Source of the DNA: Octadecabacter sp.
GTDB lineage: Bacteria; Pseudomonadota; Alphaproteobacteria; Rhodobacterales; Rhodobacteraceae
Direction: 5' to 3'
Length of the DNA: 33,701 bases
NCBI GenBank assembly: GCA_017886375.1
Contig: JAGGNB010000015.1
Location: 1-33,701, forward strand
The first letter of the stretch is position 1. Every line of letters starts with the position of its first letter. The translations under genes were made by a program, and so were the position numbers. Shown piece by piece: positions 1 to 7,719 of the stretch. The notes under the pieces are model-generated. The model was not told where the DNA came from. It did no database searches and saw nothing but the letters and a program-made list of their open reading frames with translations.

Positions 1-71
1 CTACGGCAATGATGGCGTAACACATCCACACCGACGGCCCGACATTGTCCCAGACCACCCAAGAGACCGCC

Positions 72-485
72 ATGACCGACACCATCCTGTCCCGCTGCGA
101 GGCTATTGGCCTGCGCCTCACTGAACAGCGCCGCACCATCGCGGGTGTGCTTGAGGCGTCGGATGACCACCCCGATGTAGAAGAACTGTACAACCGCGCG
201 TCAGCAGCCGACCCGCGCATTTCATTGGCAACGGTCTACCGCACGGTCAAATTGTTCGAAGAATCCGGTATTCTGGAAAAACATGACTTCGGCGATGGTC
301 GCGCACGCTATGAAACGGCGGATCGTGAACATCACGACCACCTGATTGATCTGCAATCGGGCGAGGTGATCGAATTCATCGATGCCGAAATTGAAGCCTT
401 GCAAGAACGCATCGCCGACAAGCTCGGATTTGAGCTGAAGGGTCATCGGCTGGAATTATACGGTGTGCCAAAAAAGCGCGATTAG
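72..485 (+). CDS. Fur-family metal-responsive transcriptional regulator (Fur/Mur type)
   Basis: This is a 137-residue Fur-superfamily repressor, expected to bind DNA as a metal-loaded dimer and control iron or manganese uptake. The N-terminal winged helix contains the family segment SLATVYRTVKLFEESGI (about residues 51-67), which includes the recognition helix. The metal site follows at EHHDHLID (His87, His88, His90), with a C-terminal dimerisation part ending HRLELYGVP. The C-terminal CxxC zinc motifs of classic Fur are absent; the only cysteine is near residue 9. That fits the alphaproteobacterial Fur/Mur branch, and the residues do not match the heme-binding Irr branch well. I chose ATG at 72, because homologues begin MTDTIL and the upstream TTG at 45 adds a poorly conserved tail. 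Whether Fe or Mn is the effector cannot be told from the sequence. Confidence 0.88.
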   Translation: MTDTILSRCEAIGLRLTEQRRTIAGVLEASDDHPDVEELYNRASAADPRISLATVYRTVKLFEESGILEKHDFGDGRARYETADREHHDHLIDLQSGEVIEFIDAEIEALQERIADKLGFELKGHRLELYGVPKKRD

Positions 486-668
486 AACGACACCGCGACG
501 CGCCAATCGGTTGATTGCTCCGCGCATACAGTTGGTGCGACGAACGCTAAAGTCACAAAATCAATACTCAAAAACCGTTTTAACTCAATAGCCTTGCTCT
601 CCAATTGGCACAGGCGTACCAGCAAAATTGAACGGTTCAGGCACAGCCCCACATTAAGGACAGCAAGT

Positions 669-1559
669 ATGGAAAACCTCCGCGGTGCGGCGTTTATGAC
701 GTTTTCGATGCTGGCGTTTGCAATCGAAGACGTGTTGATCAAAACCTTGGGCGCGCGCATCCCCGGTGGCCAAATCATCTCCGTCATTGGGGCGGGCGGT
801 GCATTGGCATTTGCACTTTGGTTTATCGCCAAGGGCCAACCGGTGTTCGTAGCTGCCCACCTGAACCGACGCGTCTGGCTGCGCGGTTTCTTTGAGGTTG
901 CGGGCACGATGTTGTTCATCACCGCCCTTTTGCGGCTTGACGTGACGATGCTGTCGGCAATCATCCAAGCCACACCACTTGTGGTCGCCATGGGTGGCGC
1001 GGTGTTTTTGGGCCAAACTGTAGGCTGGAAACGCTGGACTGCGATCCTTGTGGGCTTTGTCGGGGTTCTGATCATCATCCGTCCTGGGCTGGACGGCGTA
1101 TCCGTTGCGATCCTGATCGGCGTTGGCGGGATGTTTGGCCTTGCGGGGCGTGATCTGGCAACCCGTTCGATCAAAGTCCCGATCTCTGGCGCGCACCTAT
1201 CCTTGCATGCCTTTCTGTTGTTGGTCCCCGCTGGTTTGGCCCTGTGCTGGCTAAACGGCGAAACGATTGTGGCAATGTCAGCTTTAGACAGCGCGACCCT
1301 GTTGGGTTGTATCGCGGTCGCATTGGCGGCCTATCTCAGCATTGTTGCCGCGACCCGTGCGGGCGATGCTGCGTTCATTTCAATGTTTCGCTACACGCGG
1401 ATGTTGTTCGCACTGGTCCTTGGCATGGTCATTTTGAACGAACGCCCCGACGCCATGACGCTGATCGGCGTCGCCATCGTCATCGCCGCGGGATTGTTCA
1501 CTTTCATCCGCGAAGCCCGCGCGCGGCGCACTTCCCAAGCTGCAGCTGAGCCGCTATAG
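669..1559 (+). CDS. DMT-superfamily (EamA-type) membrane transporter
   Basis: A 296-residue integral membrane protein made of two EamA-like halves with about ten hydrophobic segments. The first half starts with MENLRGAAFMTFSMLAFA, and the second begins around the run IAVALAAYLSIVAATRAGDA. The C terminus is basic and cytoplasmic in character (REARARR). Members export metabolites, amino acids or drugs; the substrate cannot be predicted here. The ATG at 669 is preceded by AAGGA at 656-660, whereas a TTG at 594 would add a basic non-membrane extension unlike the family. It lies between the Fur-type regulator and enolase, all on the plus strand, with a 183-nt gap after the regulator, so it probably has its own promoter. 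Confidence 0.85.
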   Translation: MENLRGAAFMTFSMLAFAIEDVLIKTLGARIPGGQIISVIGAGGALAFALWFIAKGQPVFVAAHLNRRVWLRGFFEVAGTMLFITALLRLDVTMLSAIIQATPLVVAMGGAVFLGQTVGWKRWTAILVGFVGVLIIIRPGLDGVSVAILIGVGGMFGLAGRDLATRSIKVPISGAHLSLHAFLLLVPAGLALCWLNGETIVAMSALDSATLLGCIAVALAAYLSIVAATRAGDAAFISMFRYTRMLFALVLGMVILNERPDAMTLIGVAIVIAAGLFTFIREARARRTSQAAAEPL

Positions 1560-1625
1560 GTGCGGTAACATCCCATTGTTTGCGCTAACACCGCTCACCC
1601 TGATAAATATTCGCCAAAGGAATAA

Positions 1626-2903
<1,278 letters not shown>

Positions 2904-2924
2904 TTCTTGCACAACACCCCATTG

Positions 2925-2948
2925 GGCCCCCGTGCGCGGGGGCCTTTT
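2925..2948 (+). terminator. Intrinsic terminator of eno
   Basis: A GC-only 8-bp stem (GGCCCCCG / CGGGGGCC) with a TGCG tetraloop is followed by TTTT, starting 21 nt after the enolase stop codon. It lies in the short space before the convergent oxidoreductase gene. The opposite strand has no T-run, so it should act mainly on eno transcripts. Confidence 0.85.
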
Positions 2949-2962
2949 GCCATTGATACCGC

Positions 2963-4024
2963 CTACTGGAATCGATTGGGACGGTACGGGGCCAAAAGGG
3001 CGTGATACTCCGCACCCTGCCCCAAAACCTCCGCCGCCACAGCCTCACCCGCAATCGCAGCCAAGGTCACACCCGAATGCATCACCGCAATGTGCAGGCC
3101 CGTCGGTCCCGCGGCCCCGATCACAGGTAAACCGTCTGCGGGCATCGGCCGATAGGCCAGCGCTACACGGTCCCAGTCCAGCGTTGCACCCGCCACCATC
3201 GGGTCCAGCCAGCGCAACACCCGTGCCGCGATGTCTTCTGGCCGTTCCGTCACGTCTGTTGCGTTATCGCCTTGGTGGTTGGCAACCGCTGACGCCAATA
3301 TCCGACCATCTGGTAACTGGCGCACTTCGCCGTGCGGCGTCACCAAAACATGTGCAATTTTCACCGCAACCGGCTTTGTCGTCACCAATACACCGGGGCG
3401 CACCAGCATTGGCAATTTGACCGCAACACTGGATAAAACGTCGGGCGATCCCGTGCCAGCCGCGACCACAACACGCGGCGCTTCGATCCGCCCGACGGTC
3501 GTCTCAACCCCGCAAACTACACCGGCGTTCTGGGCGATGCCAAGCACCCGAACGCCCGACACAACCTGCGCGCCCGATGCCGTCAGTAACGCCTCTGCCA
3601 CAGCGCCCGCGTCCGCCGCGCCCTCGTCAGGGAACTGCAACAGATCACCGGGCAACGCGCGAACGTCAGGCTCCAACGCCTGCGCCTCTCGGCGGCTCAA
3701 ATGCGCAACCGGATAGCCCAAAGCCGCCAATTCTGCCTTCATCTTATGCAACGCAGCGCCCTGATCTTCCCACCAAAGTGCACCTGACATCTGTATAGGC
3801 AGATCGGGCTGCACCGCCATAAGCCGCCCATACGCCGCAATACCTGCAACCCGCAAACGGTGATGCGCGGCATCGGCGTAAAAGCTCGCGTTGATCCAAC
3901 CGAACGACTGCGAACTGGCACCAGCAGCACCGCCATCAATCACAACAACCTCGCCGCCGCGCCGTGACAGATGCCACGCAATGGACGCCCCAATAATCCC
4001 CGCGCCGACAACGATTACTTTCAT
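2963..4024 (-). CDS. FAD-dependent oxidoreductase, DAO family (D-amino-acid dehydrogenase / glycine-oxidase-like)
   Basis: A 353-residue flavoprotein of the DadA/ThiO/DAO superfamily. These enzymes oxidise the C-N bond of amino acids or secondary amines with FAD. The N terminus is a Rossmann dinucleotide-binding motif, VVGAGIIGASIAW (Gly7, Gly9, Gly12), followed by a second-strand acidic residue in VVVID. The C-terminal region has RPMPADGLPVIGA, typical of the family FAD-contact region, and then a Gly/His segment IAVMHSGVTLAA. The ATG at 4024 is preferred over an extension to 4093, because the Rossmann strand begins at once and GGGAAA precedes it. It is divergent from the cupin gene, with 59 nt between starts. 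The exact substrate is not predictable from sequence. Confidence 0.85.
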   Translation of the reverse strand: MKVIVVGAGIIGASIAWHLSRRGGEVVVIDGGAAGASSQSFGWINASFYADAAHHRLRVAGIAAYGRLMAVQPDLPIQMSGALWWEDQGAALHKMKAELAALGYPVAHLSRREAQALEPDVRALPGDLLQFPDEGAADAGAVAEALLTASGAQVVSGVRVLGIAQNAGVVCGVETTVGRIEAPRVVVAAGTGSPDVLSSVAVKLPMLVRPGVLVTTKPVAVKIAHVLVTPHGEVRQLPDGRILASAVANHQGDNATDVTERPEDIAARVLRWLDPMVAGATLDWDRVALAYRPMPADGLPVIGAAGPTGLHIAVMHSGVTLAAIAGEAVAAEVLGQGAEYHALLAPYRPNRFQ

Positions 4025-4083
4025 GGTGTTTCCCTTGTACACTTTCTCGTGGTCTTTCCTGATGCAGAGCCTAACTTGCAACC

Positions 4084-4503
4084 ATGACAGCACAAGACAT
4101 CATCGACGCCCTGAACCTCGCGCCCCATCCCGAGGGTGGATTTTATCGCCAAACATGGGTCGACAGCGCCTCTGACGGGCGCCCGACCGGAACCTGCATC
4201 TACTTTCTGCTCAAATCTGGTATGGCAAGCCATTGGCACCGCGTTGATGCCGTCGAAATCTGGCACTATCACGCTGGCGCGCCCCTGATCCTGAGCATCT
4301 CTGAAACAGACTCTGGCCCAAAGACTGATCACCGCCTCGGCCCGGATGTTTTGGCAGGTGATCGCCCCCAAGGGATCGTTCCAAAAGACGCTTGGCAGGC
4401 CGCACGCACCACGGGCGATTGGACGTTGGTCAGCTGCACGGTCAGCCCAGGTTTCTCATTTGACGGCTTCACCCTCGCCGCACCGAATTTCACCATCTCC
4501 TGA
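4084..4503 (+). CDS. Cupin-fold protein of the DUF985 family
   Basis: A 139-residue single-domain beta-barrel protein. The N terminus (IDALNLAPHPEGGFYRQTW) is characteristic of the DUF985/Cupin_5 family. The histidine-rich strand SHWHRVDAVEIWHYHAG is the likely metal or ligand site of the cupin barrel, and the C terminus SPGFSFDGFTLA closes the barrel. No enzyme activity is established for most members, and some have been linked to sugar isomerase-like folds. It starts only 59 nt from the divergent oxidoreductase, so the two probably share a regulatory region. A copy of a dispersed repeat begins 21 nt after its stop codon. Confidence 0.85.
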   Translation: MTAQDIIDALNLAPHPEGGFYRQTWVDSASDGRPTGTCIYFLLKSGMASHWHRVDAVEIWHYHAGAPLILSISETDSGPKTDHRLGPDVLAGDRPQGIVPKDAWQAARTTGDWTLVSCTVSPGFSFDGFTLAAPNFTIS

Positions 4504-4524
4504 CGCCCAAGCCCTGACTTACCC

Positions 4525-4580
4525 CGTCTTTGCTTCAAAAATATCCCGGGGGGAGTCCGCAGGACGGGGGCTGGCCCCCT
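4525..4580 (+). repeat. Dispersed intergenic repeat, copy 1 (29-nt identical core plus G/C hairpin)
   Basis: Positions 4525-4553 are identical over 29 nt to 24367-24395. The core runs from CGTCTTTGCTTC through an A-rich stretch to CCCGGGGGG. Both copies start about 20 nt after the stop codon of a plus-strand gene, and both are followed within 15 nt by a G5/C5 hairpin (here 4566-4579). Between core and hairpin is a small GTCC-GCA-GGAC palindrome that is not shared. There is no coding potential. The placement suggests a 3'-end element, possibly a terminator or RNA-stability structure. Confidence 0.8.
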
Positions 4581-4769
4581 GGTTCGGATTTGCGATGTCA
4601 ACGGTCGTCAGACCAGAGACCGTGACAGTCCCAATCCATTTTCGCGTTATGCCTCAATATTATGCATCGCGTTTCAGAAGAGTGCGATTTTGTGCAAGTT
4701 TCGTCGTTGATGCGTAAAAAACCCACCCGCTGATAGCAGAGGCGCAGTTTGCGTGCGCAACGGTAACTC

Positions 4770-4985
4770 GTGTTGAATGACCTTAAAATTATCGTTGTAG
4801 AACCCGACCCGCAACGCGCCCGCGACATTATCGATGCGCTCAAGGATGGCGGCTGGACGGATGTCACAATGATCGGGGCGGCGGCGCAGTTGGACCGCTT
4901 TGTGAGGACACAGAACCCCGACATAATACTGATCGACCTTGCCAATCCGGATCGCGACACGCTCGAACACCTAAGTCTTGTGTCG
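4770..4985 (+). pseudogene. NasT-type ANTAR response regulator, N-terminal remnant
   Basis: From a GTG at 4770, about 72 codons encode the first half of a receiver domain like that of NasT, the antiterminator that switches on nitrate assimilation genes. The opening IIVVEPDPQRARDIIDAL carries the acidic pocket (Glu11, Asp13). NPDIILIDLANPDRDTLE carries the pseudo-receiver aspartate (Asp56). The rest of the receiver and the whole RNA-binding ANTAR domain (normally about 120 further residues) are missing. At about 4986 the same frame changes without a break into the middle of a SUMT methyltransferase. The fragment cannot bind RNA, so it is non-functional as NasT. Its assignment to NasT rather than another ANTAR regulator rests on sequence feel and the neighbouring SUMT. 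Confidence 0.7.
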
Positions 4986-5408
4986 GCGGGCATTTCCTAA
5001 GAGATCGTCCCGGGTGTGACGGCGGCCAGCGGTGCATCGGCGGCTTTGGGCGGATTTTTGACGCAGCGCGGGGCGTGTGACACGCTTGTGCTGACGACGG
5101 GCCAGACGGCGCACCCTAACCAGACCCCGAATTGGCTGGCGACCCTGCGACCGGGCACCCGGGTCGCGATTTACATGGGGCTGGGTGTCGCGGGCGATAT
5201 TGCGCGCGCGGTCATGGACACCGGACATGCCAAGCACATTCAGATCGACATCGTGGCCAACGCGCAGGCGCGCGATGAAATCATCGCGTCCTGCACGCCG
5301 GACCGCCTTGTCAGCACCTTGGCCGCCCACGGAATTTCCAATCCTGCAATCTTGTTTCTGACATGGCCCGCGTTCGCCGACGGGTCAGTTCGAGCGGCGG
5401 CCCGATAA
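4986..5408 (+). pseudogene. Uroporphyrinogen-III C-methyltransferase (SUMT, CobA/CysG-A type), C-terminal remnant
   Basis: Codons in the same frame as the NasT fragment encode the last half of a SUMT, the SAM-dependent enzyme making precorrin-2 for siroheme and cobalamin. Visible motifs are EIVPGVTAASGASAALGG, DTLVLTTGQT, TRVAIYMGLG, IDIVANAQARDE and NPAILFLTWP, all in family order. The N-terminal half with the GxGxGDxxLLT SAM-binding loop is gone. An in-frame TAA at 4998-5000 sits where SUMTs usually have Tyr (AGI-x-Y-E), so TAT/TAC to TAA is the likely mutation. No translated start with a ribosome site restores an enzyme. Because it lacks the cofactor loop it should be inactive. Confidence 0.82.
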
Positions 5409-5462
5409 ATTACGGCAACACAACCGCTACATTGGCCCGTAAATAGTAAAACATCCCCTTTT

Positions 5463-5491
5463 TTGACCATACTGCAAAAAAAAGCTACTTT
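5463..5491 (+). promoter_or_regulatory. Candidate sigma-70-type promoter of the BCCT transporter gene
   Basis: TTGACC at 5463-5468 and TACTTT at 5486-5491 are separated by exactly 17 nt, which include an A8 tract. It lies about 50 nt upstream of the ATG at 5543 in an AT-rich region. Only motif similarity supports it. Confidence 0.35.
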
Positions 5492-5542
5492 TTTGGGAAT
5501 ATCTAGGCAGACTGATGGTCTATAAATACAGGAGGATTCCAA

Positions 5543-7258
5543 ATGTCAGACGATAGAAGTATAGGCCCCCCGTTAACGGAGCTTGATATCAACACACAAG
5601 ACGGCGGCTTTTATAATGGATTTGCGACATCGGTCGCAGTGCCGGCAAAAATTATCATAGCCATAATAGTGGTCTGGGCTATCTTCTGGCCGATCCAGTC
5701 GGGTCTGGTCCTGAACGGTCTTAACAAGGTCATTCTGGAAGTCTTCGCATCCTGGTATATCTGGGTCGTCGCATTCTTTGTTCTCGTTTGCATCATTCTG
5801 GCGCTTTGGCCGGCTGCGGGGCGATTGAATCTCGGGCTTGAAGGTGAGAGGCCGGAATTCAGTAACTTTTCTTGGTTCTCCATGATGTTTGGCGCCGGTA
5901 TCGGTGTCGGCATGTTGACGTGGGCCGTGGCGGAACCTGTTTCGCACTTCGGGTCGAACCCAGAAACGATCATGGGCCTGACCACGGGCGGCACAGCAGA
6001 CAATATTCGTATGGCTTACAAATGGTCATTCCTGCATTGGGGCTTTAGCGCATGGGCGTGTTATGCAATCTGCGGCTTGTCGCTGGCTTTCTTCAGCTAT
6101 CGTCGCGGGCTGCCGCTGACGATCCGCTCTGGTTTGACACCTCTTTTCGGTAAGGCGCTTGCTGGAACGCTCGGCAACGTCATTGACGTTGTCGCGGTCG
6201 TTGCCACGATTCTAGGTGTCGCCCAGACACTTGGTTTTGGCGTTGATCAATTCGTTGCGGGCCTGACCCGTATCGGGTTCAACGGTCTTACGGATGCCGA
6301 AGGCTCGGCCTCGACAGCGGGCATTATCATCGCCTTGCTGGTGATCATGGGCCTGTCGACTTTGTCGGCGCTTTCAGGTGTCGGCAAAGGCATCAAGTGG
6401 CTTTCCAACATCAACATGGTGCTGTCGATCATCTTGCTCGGCTTCTTCATCATCTTTGGCGCAACTTGGTTTGGCTTCAACGCGATGTTCGTCGGCCTGT
6501 GGGACTACCTCCTCGCGCTGCCGGAACTCAGCCTGAATGTCTTCCGTTCAGACGGTGTTGAGGGATCTGAATCCTTCCTGCTGGCACAATGGCAGGGCTG
6601 GTGGCCCGTGTTTTATTGGGCTTGGTGGATCGCATTTGCACCTTTTGTTGGGCTGTTCCTTGCACGCATCTCGCGTGGGCGGACAATCCGCGAATTCGTG
6701 CTGGGCGCCCTGATCGTGCCTGCGCTGATGTGTTTCGTGTGGTTCGCTTGGGCCGGTGGCACAGCGATCGATCTGGAACTCAATGGTGGCGCAGACGGCA
6801 TCATCTTTGCAGCGGGCAACGGCGACAAGATCTTCGCGATGACGGAATTCATGTTGTCGCCGATCTCTGCGGTGTTGTCTTATGCCATGACGCTTTTGAT
6901 CGTGGTCCTGCTGCTGACCTTCCTTGTAACCTCCGCTGACTCAGCGGTGCTGATCGTGAATACAATCAACGCGGCTGGCGACGAGGGACCAAAATCGCGT
7001 CCACACATCCTGTTCTGGGGTGCAGCGCTTGCGTTTGTGGTGGCTGGCCTGCTGATATCAGGCGGTACGTCTGCGATACAGACTGCGATGGTGATCGGTG
7101 CACTGCCGTTCTCGGTCGTTATGGCGCTTATGGCGATAGCGCTGCTGAAGGCGATCTATAATGACACGCGCCGTGAGAAAGCTGGCGTGCCAACAACCTT
7201 TGACAAGATCGAAGGCGCGACTGGCAATGGAATTCCGTCCGGTCTTCCGGCGGAGTAA
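5543..7258 (+). CDS. BCCT-family transporter (betaine/carnitine/choline type)
   Basis: A 571-residue secondary transporter of the betaine-choline-carnitine family, inner membrane, with twelve predicted hydrophobic helices. The family glycine stretch is seen in SMMFGAGIGVGMLTWAVAEP. The Trp-rich helix WWPVFYWAWWIAFAPFVGLF and the following loop LARISRGRTIREF form the substrate cage and conserved cytoplasmic loop. Members usually import quaternary amines or DMSP with Na+ or H+; which one cannot be fixed from the sequence. A perfect AGGAGG at 5530-5535 lies 7 nt before the ATG, suggesting strong translation. The gene stands alone, with its own promoter candidate and terminator, next to the nasT/SUMT relic. 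Confidence 0.95.
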   Translation: MSDDRSIGPPLTELDINTQDGGFYNGFATSVAVPAKIIIAIIVVWAIFWPIQSGLVLNGLNKVILEVFASWYIWVVAFFVLVCIILALWPAAGRLNLGLEGERPEFSNFSWFSMMFGAGIGVGMLTWAVAEPVSHFGSNPETIMGLTTGGTADNIRMAYKWSFLHWGFSAWACYAICGLSLAFFSYRRGLPLTIRSGLTPLFGKALAGTLGNVIDVVAVVATILGVAQTLGFGVDQFVAGLTRIGFNGLTDAEGSASTAGIIIALLVIMGLSTLSALSGVGKGIKWLSNINMVLSIILLGFFIIFGATWFGFNAMFVGLWDYLLALPELSLNVFRSDGVEGSESFLLAQWQGWWPVFYWAWWIAFAPFVGLFLARISRGRTIREFVLGALIVPALMCFVWFAWAGGTAIDLELNGGADGIIFAAGNGDKIFAMTEFMLSPISAVLSYAMTLLIVVLLLTFLVTSADSAVLIVNTINAAGDEGPKSRPHILFWGAALAFVVAGLLISGGTSAIQTAMVIGALPFSVVMALMAIALLKAIYNDTRREKAGVPTTFDKIEGATGNGIPSGLPAE

Positions 7259-7275
7259 CAGCACACACACAATAG

Positions 7276-7307
7276 AGGGGCGTTGCACATGCAGCGCCCC
7301 TTTTTTT
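7276..7307 (+). terminator. Intrinsic terminator of the BCCT gene
   Basis: AGGGGCG pairs with CGCCCCT around an inner, partly palindromic TTGCACATGCAG, and is followed by seven T residues. It begins 18 nt after the transporter stop codon. Confidence 0.88.
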
Positions 7308-7494
7308 GCGCGCTATTTTATTGGGCTCTGTCTTTGGCCCTATATTTGATCACGTCTGTTGGGTTTTGCGAGCGCTGAACAAACACACATCCCTGTTGGT
7401 CTTCGCGCCAAAAGCAACCCGGACCCTTTGTACGCAGAGAAGCCTAGCGGACACATTTTTCAAACTGCACTTCTAAGGCGATAAGGCCATTCAT

Positions 7495-7519
7495 AAAAAA
7501 GGGCCCCATAAAGGGGCCC
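7495..7519 (-). terminator. Intrinsic terminator, minus strand (downstream of nrdJ)
   Basis: A perfect 7-bp stem GGGCCCC / GGGGCCC around a 5-nt loop is followed on the minus strand by six T residues (A6 at 7495-7500 on the plus strand). It is about 200 nt past the nrdJ stop codon and is the best candidate for ending that transcript. Confidence 0.75.
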
Positions 7520-7636
7520 ATTAGTTTTGCTGATCGGGCTCGAAATTTACTGCTCGTCGTTTTTTGCCTGCGGCCCGATCTGCACCAAGGGTAAGCGCAC
7601 CGACCCCGGATCTCTAGTTTGTTTCAATTCGCTCAG

Positions 7637-7669
7637 GGGTGCTTTGTCCGGTATTGGGACAAAGCACCC
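7637..7669. repeat. Perfect 13-bp inverted repeat in the nrdJ 3' region
   Basis: GGGTGCTTTGTCC (7637-7649) and its exact complement GGACAAAGCACCC (7657-7669) flank a 7-nt loop. On the plus strand it is followed by TTTATCT, which would make a weak terminator. On the minus strand there is no T-run. It lies 51 nt beyond the nrdJ stop codon, so it could protect the nrdJ mRNA 3' end or stop plus-strand read-through. Confidence 0.7.
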
Positions 7670-7719
7670 TTTATCTGGCAGGACCGATGGTAAGACCGAC
7701 CCTGTTTCGCTACAGCCCG

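Larger units (their letters stand above)
7308..7719. other. Gene-free stretch between the BCCT gene and nrdJ
   Basis: These 412 nt separate two convergent genes. They hold a minus-strand terminator (7495-7519) and a 13-bp hairpin (7637-7669), described separately. An open minus-strand frame from 7723 to 7547 reads protein-like near its end (LPLVQIGPQAKNDEQ), but it has no ATG and no ribosome binding site. It may be the tail of a lost gene or chance. No tRNA or recognisable small RNA was found. Confidence 0.5.

Noticed and set aside
1-20. Possible 3' end of an upstream plus-strand gene (TAA at 18-20)
   Set aside because: Only a few codons are in the window, so nothing can be recognised.
482-1174. 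230-codon minus-strand frame opposite the EamA transporter
   Set aside because: It is a shadow of the transporter gene, with low-complexity Pro/Thr/Arg content and no ribosome site.
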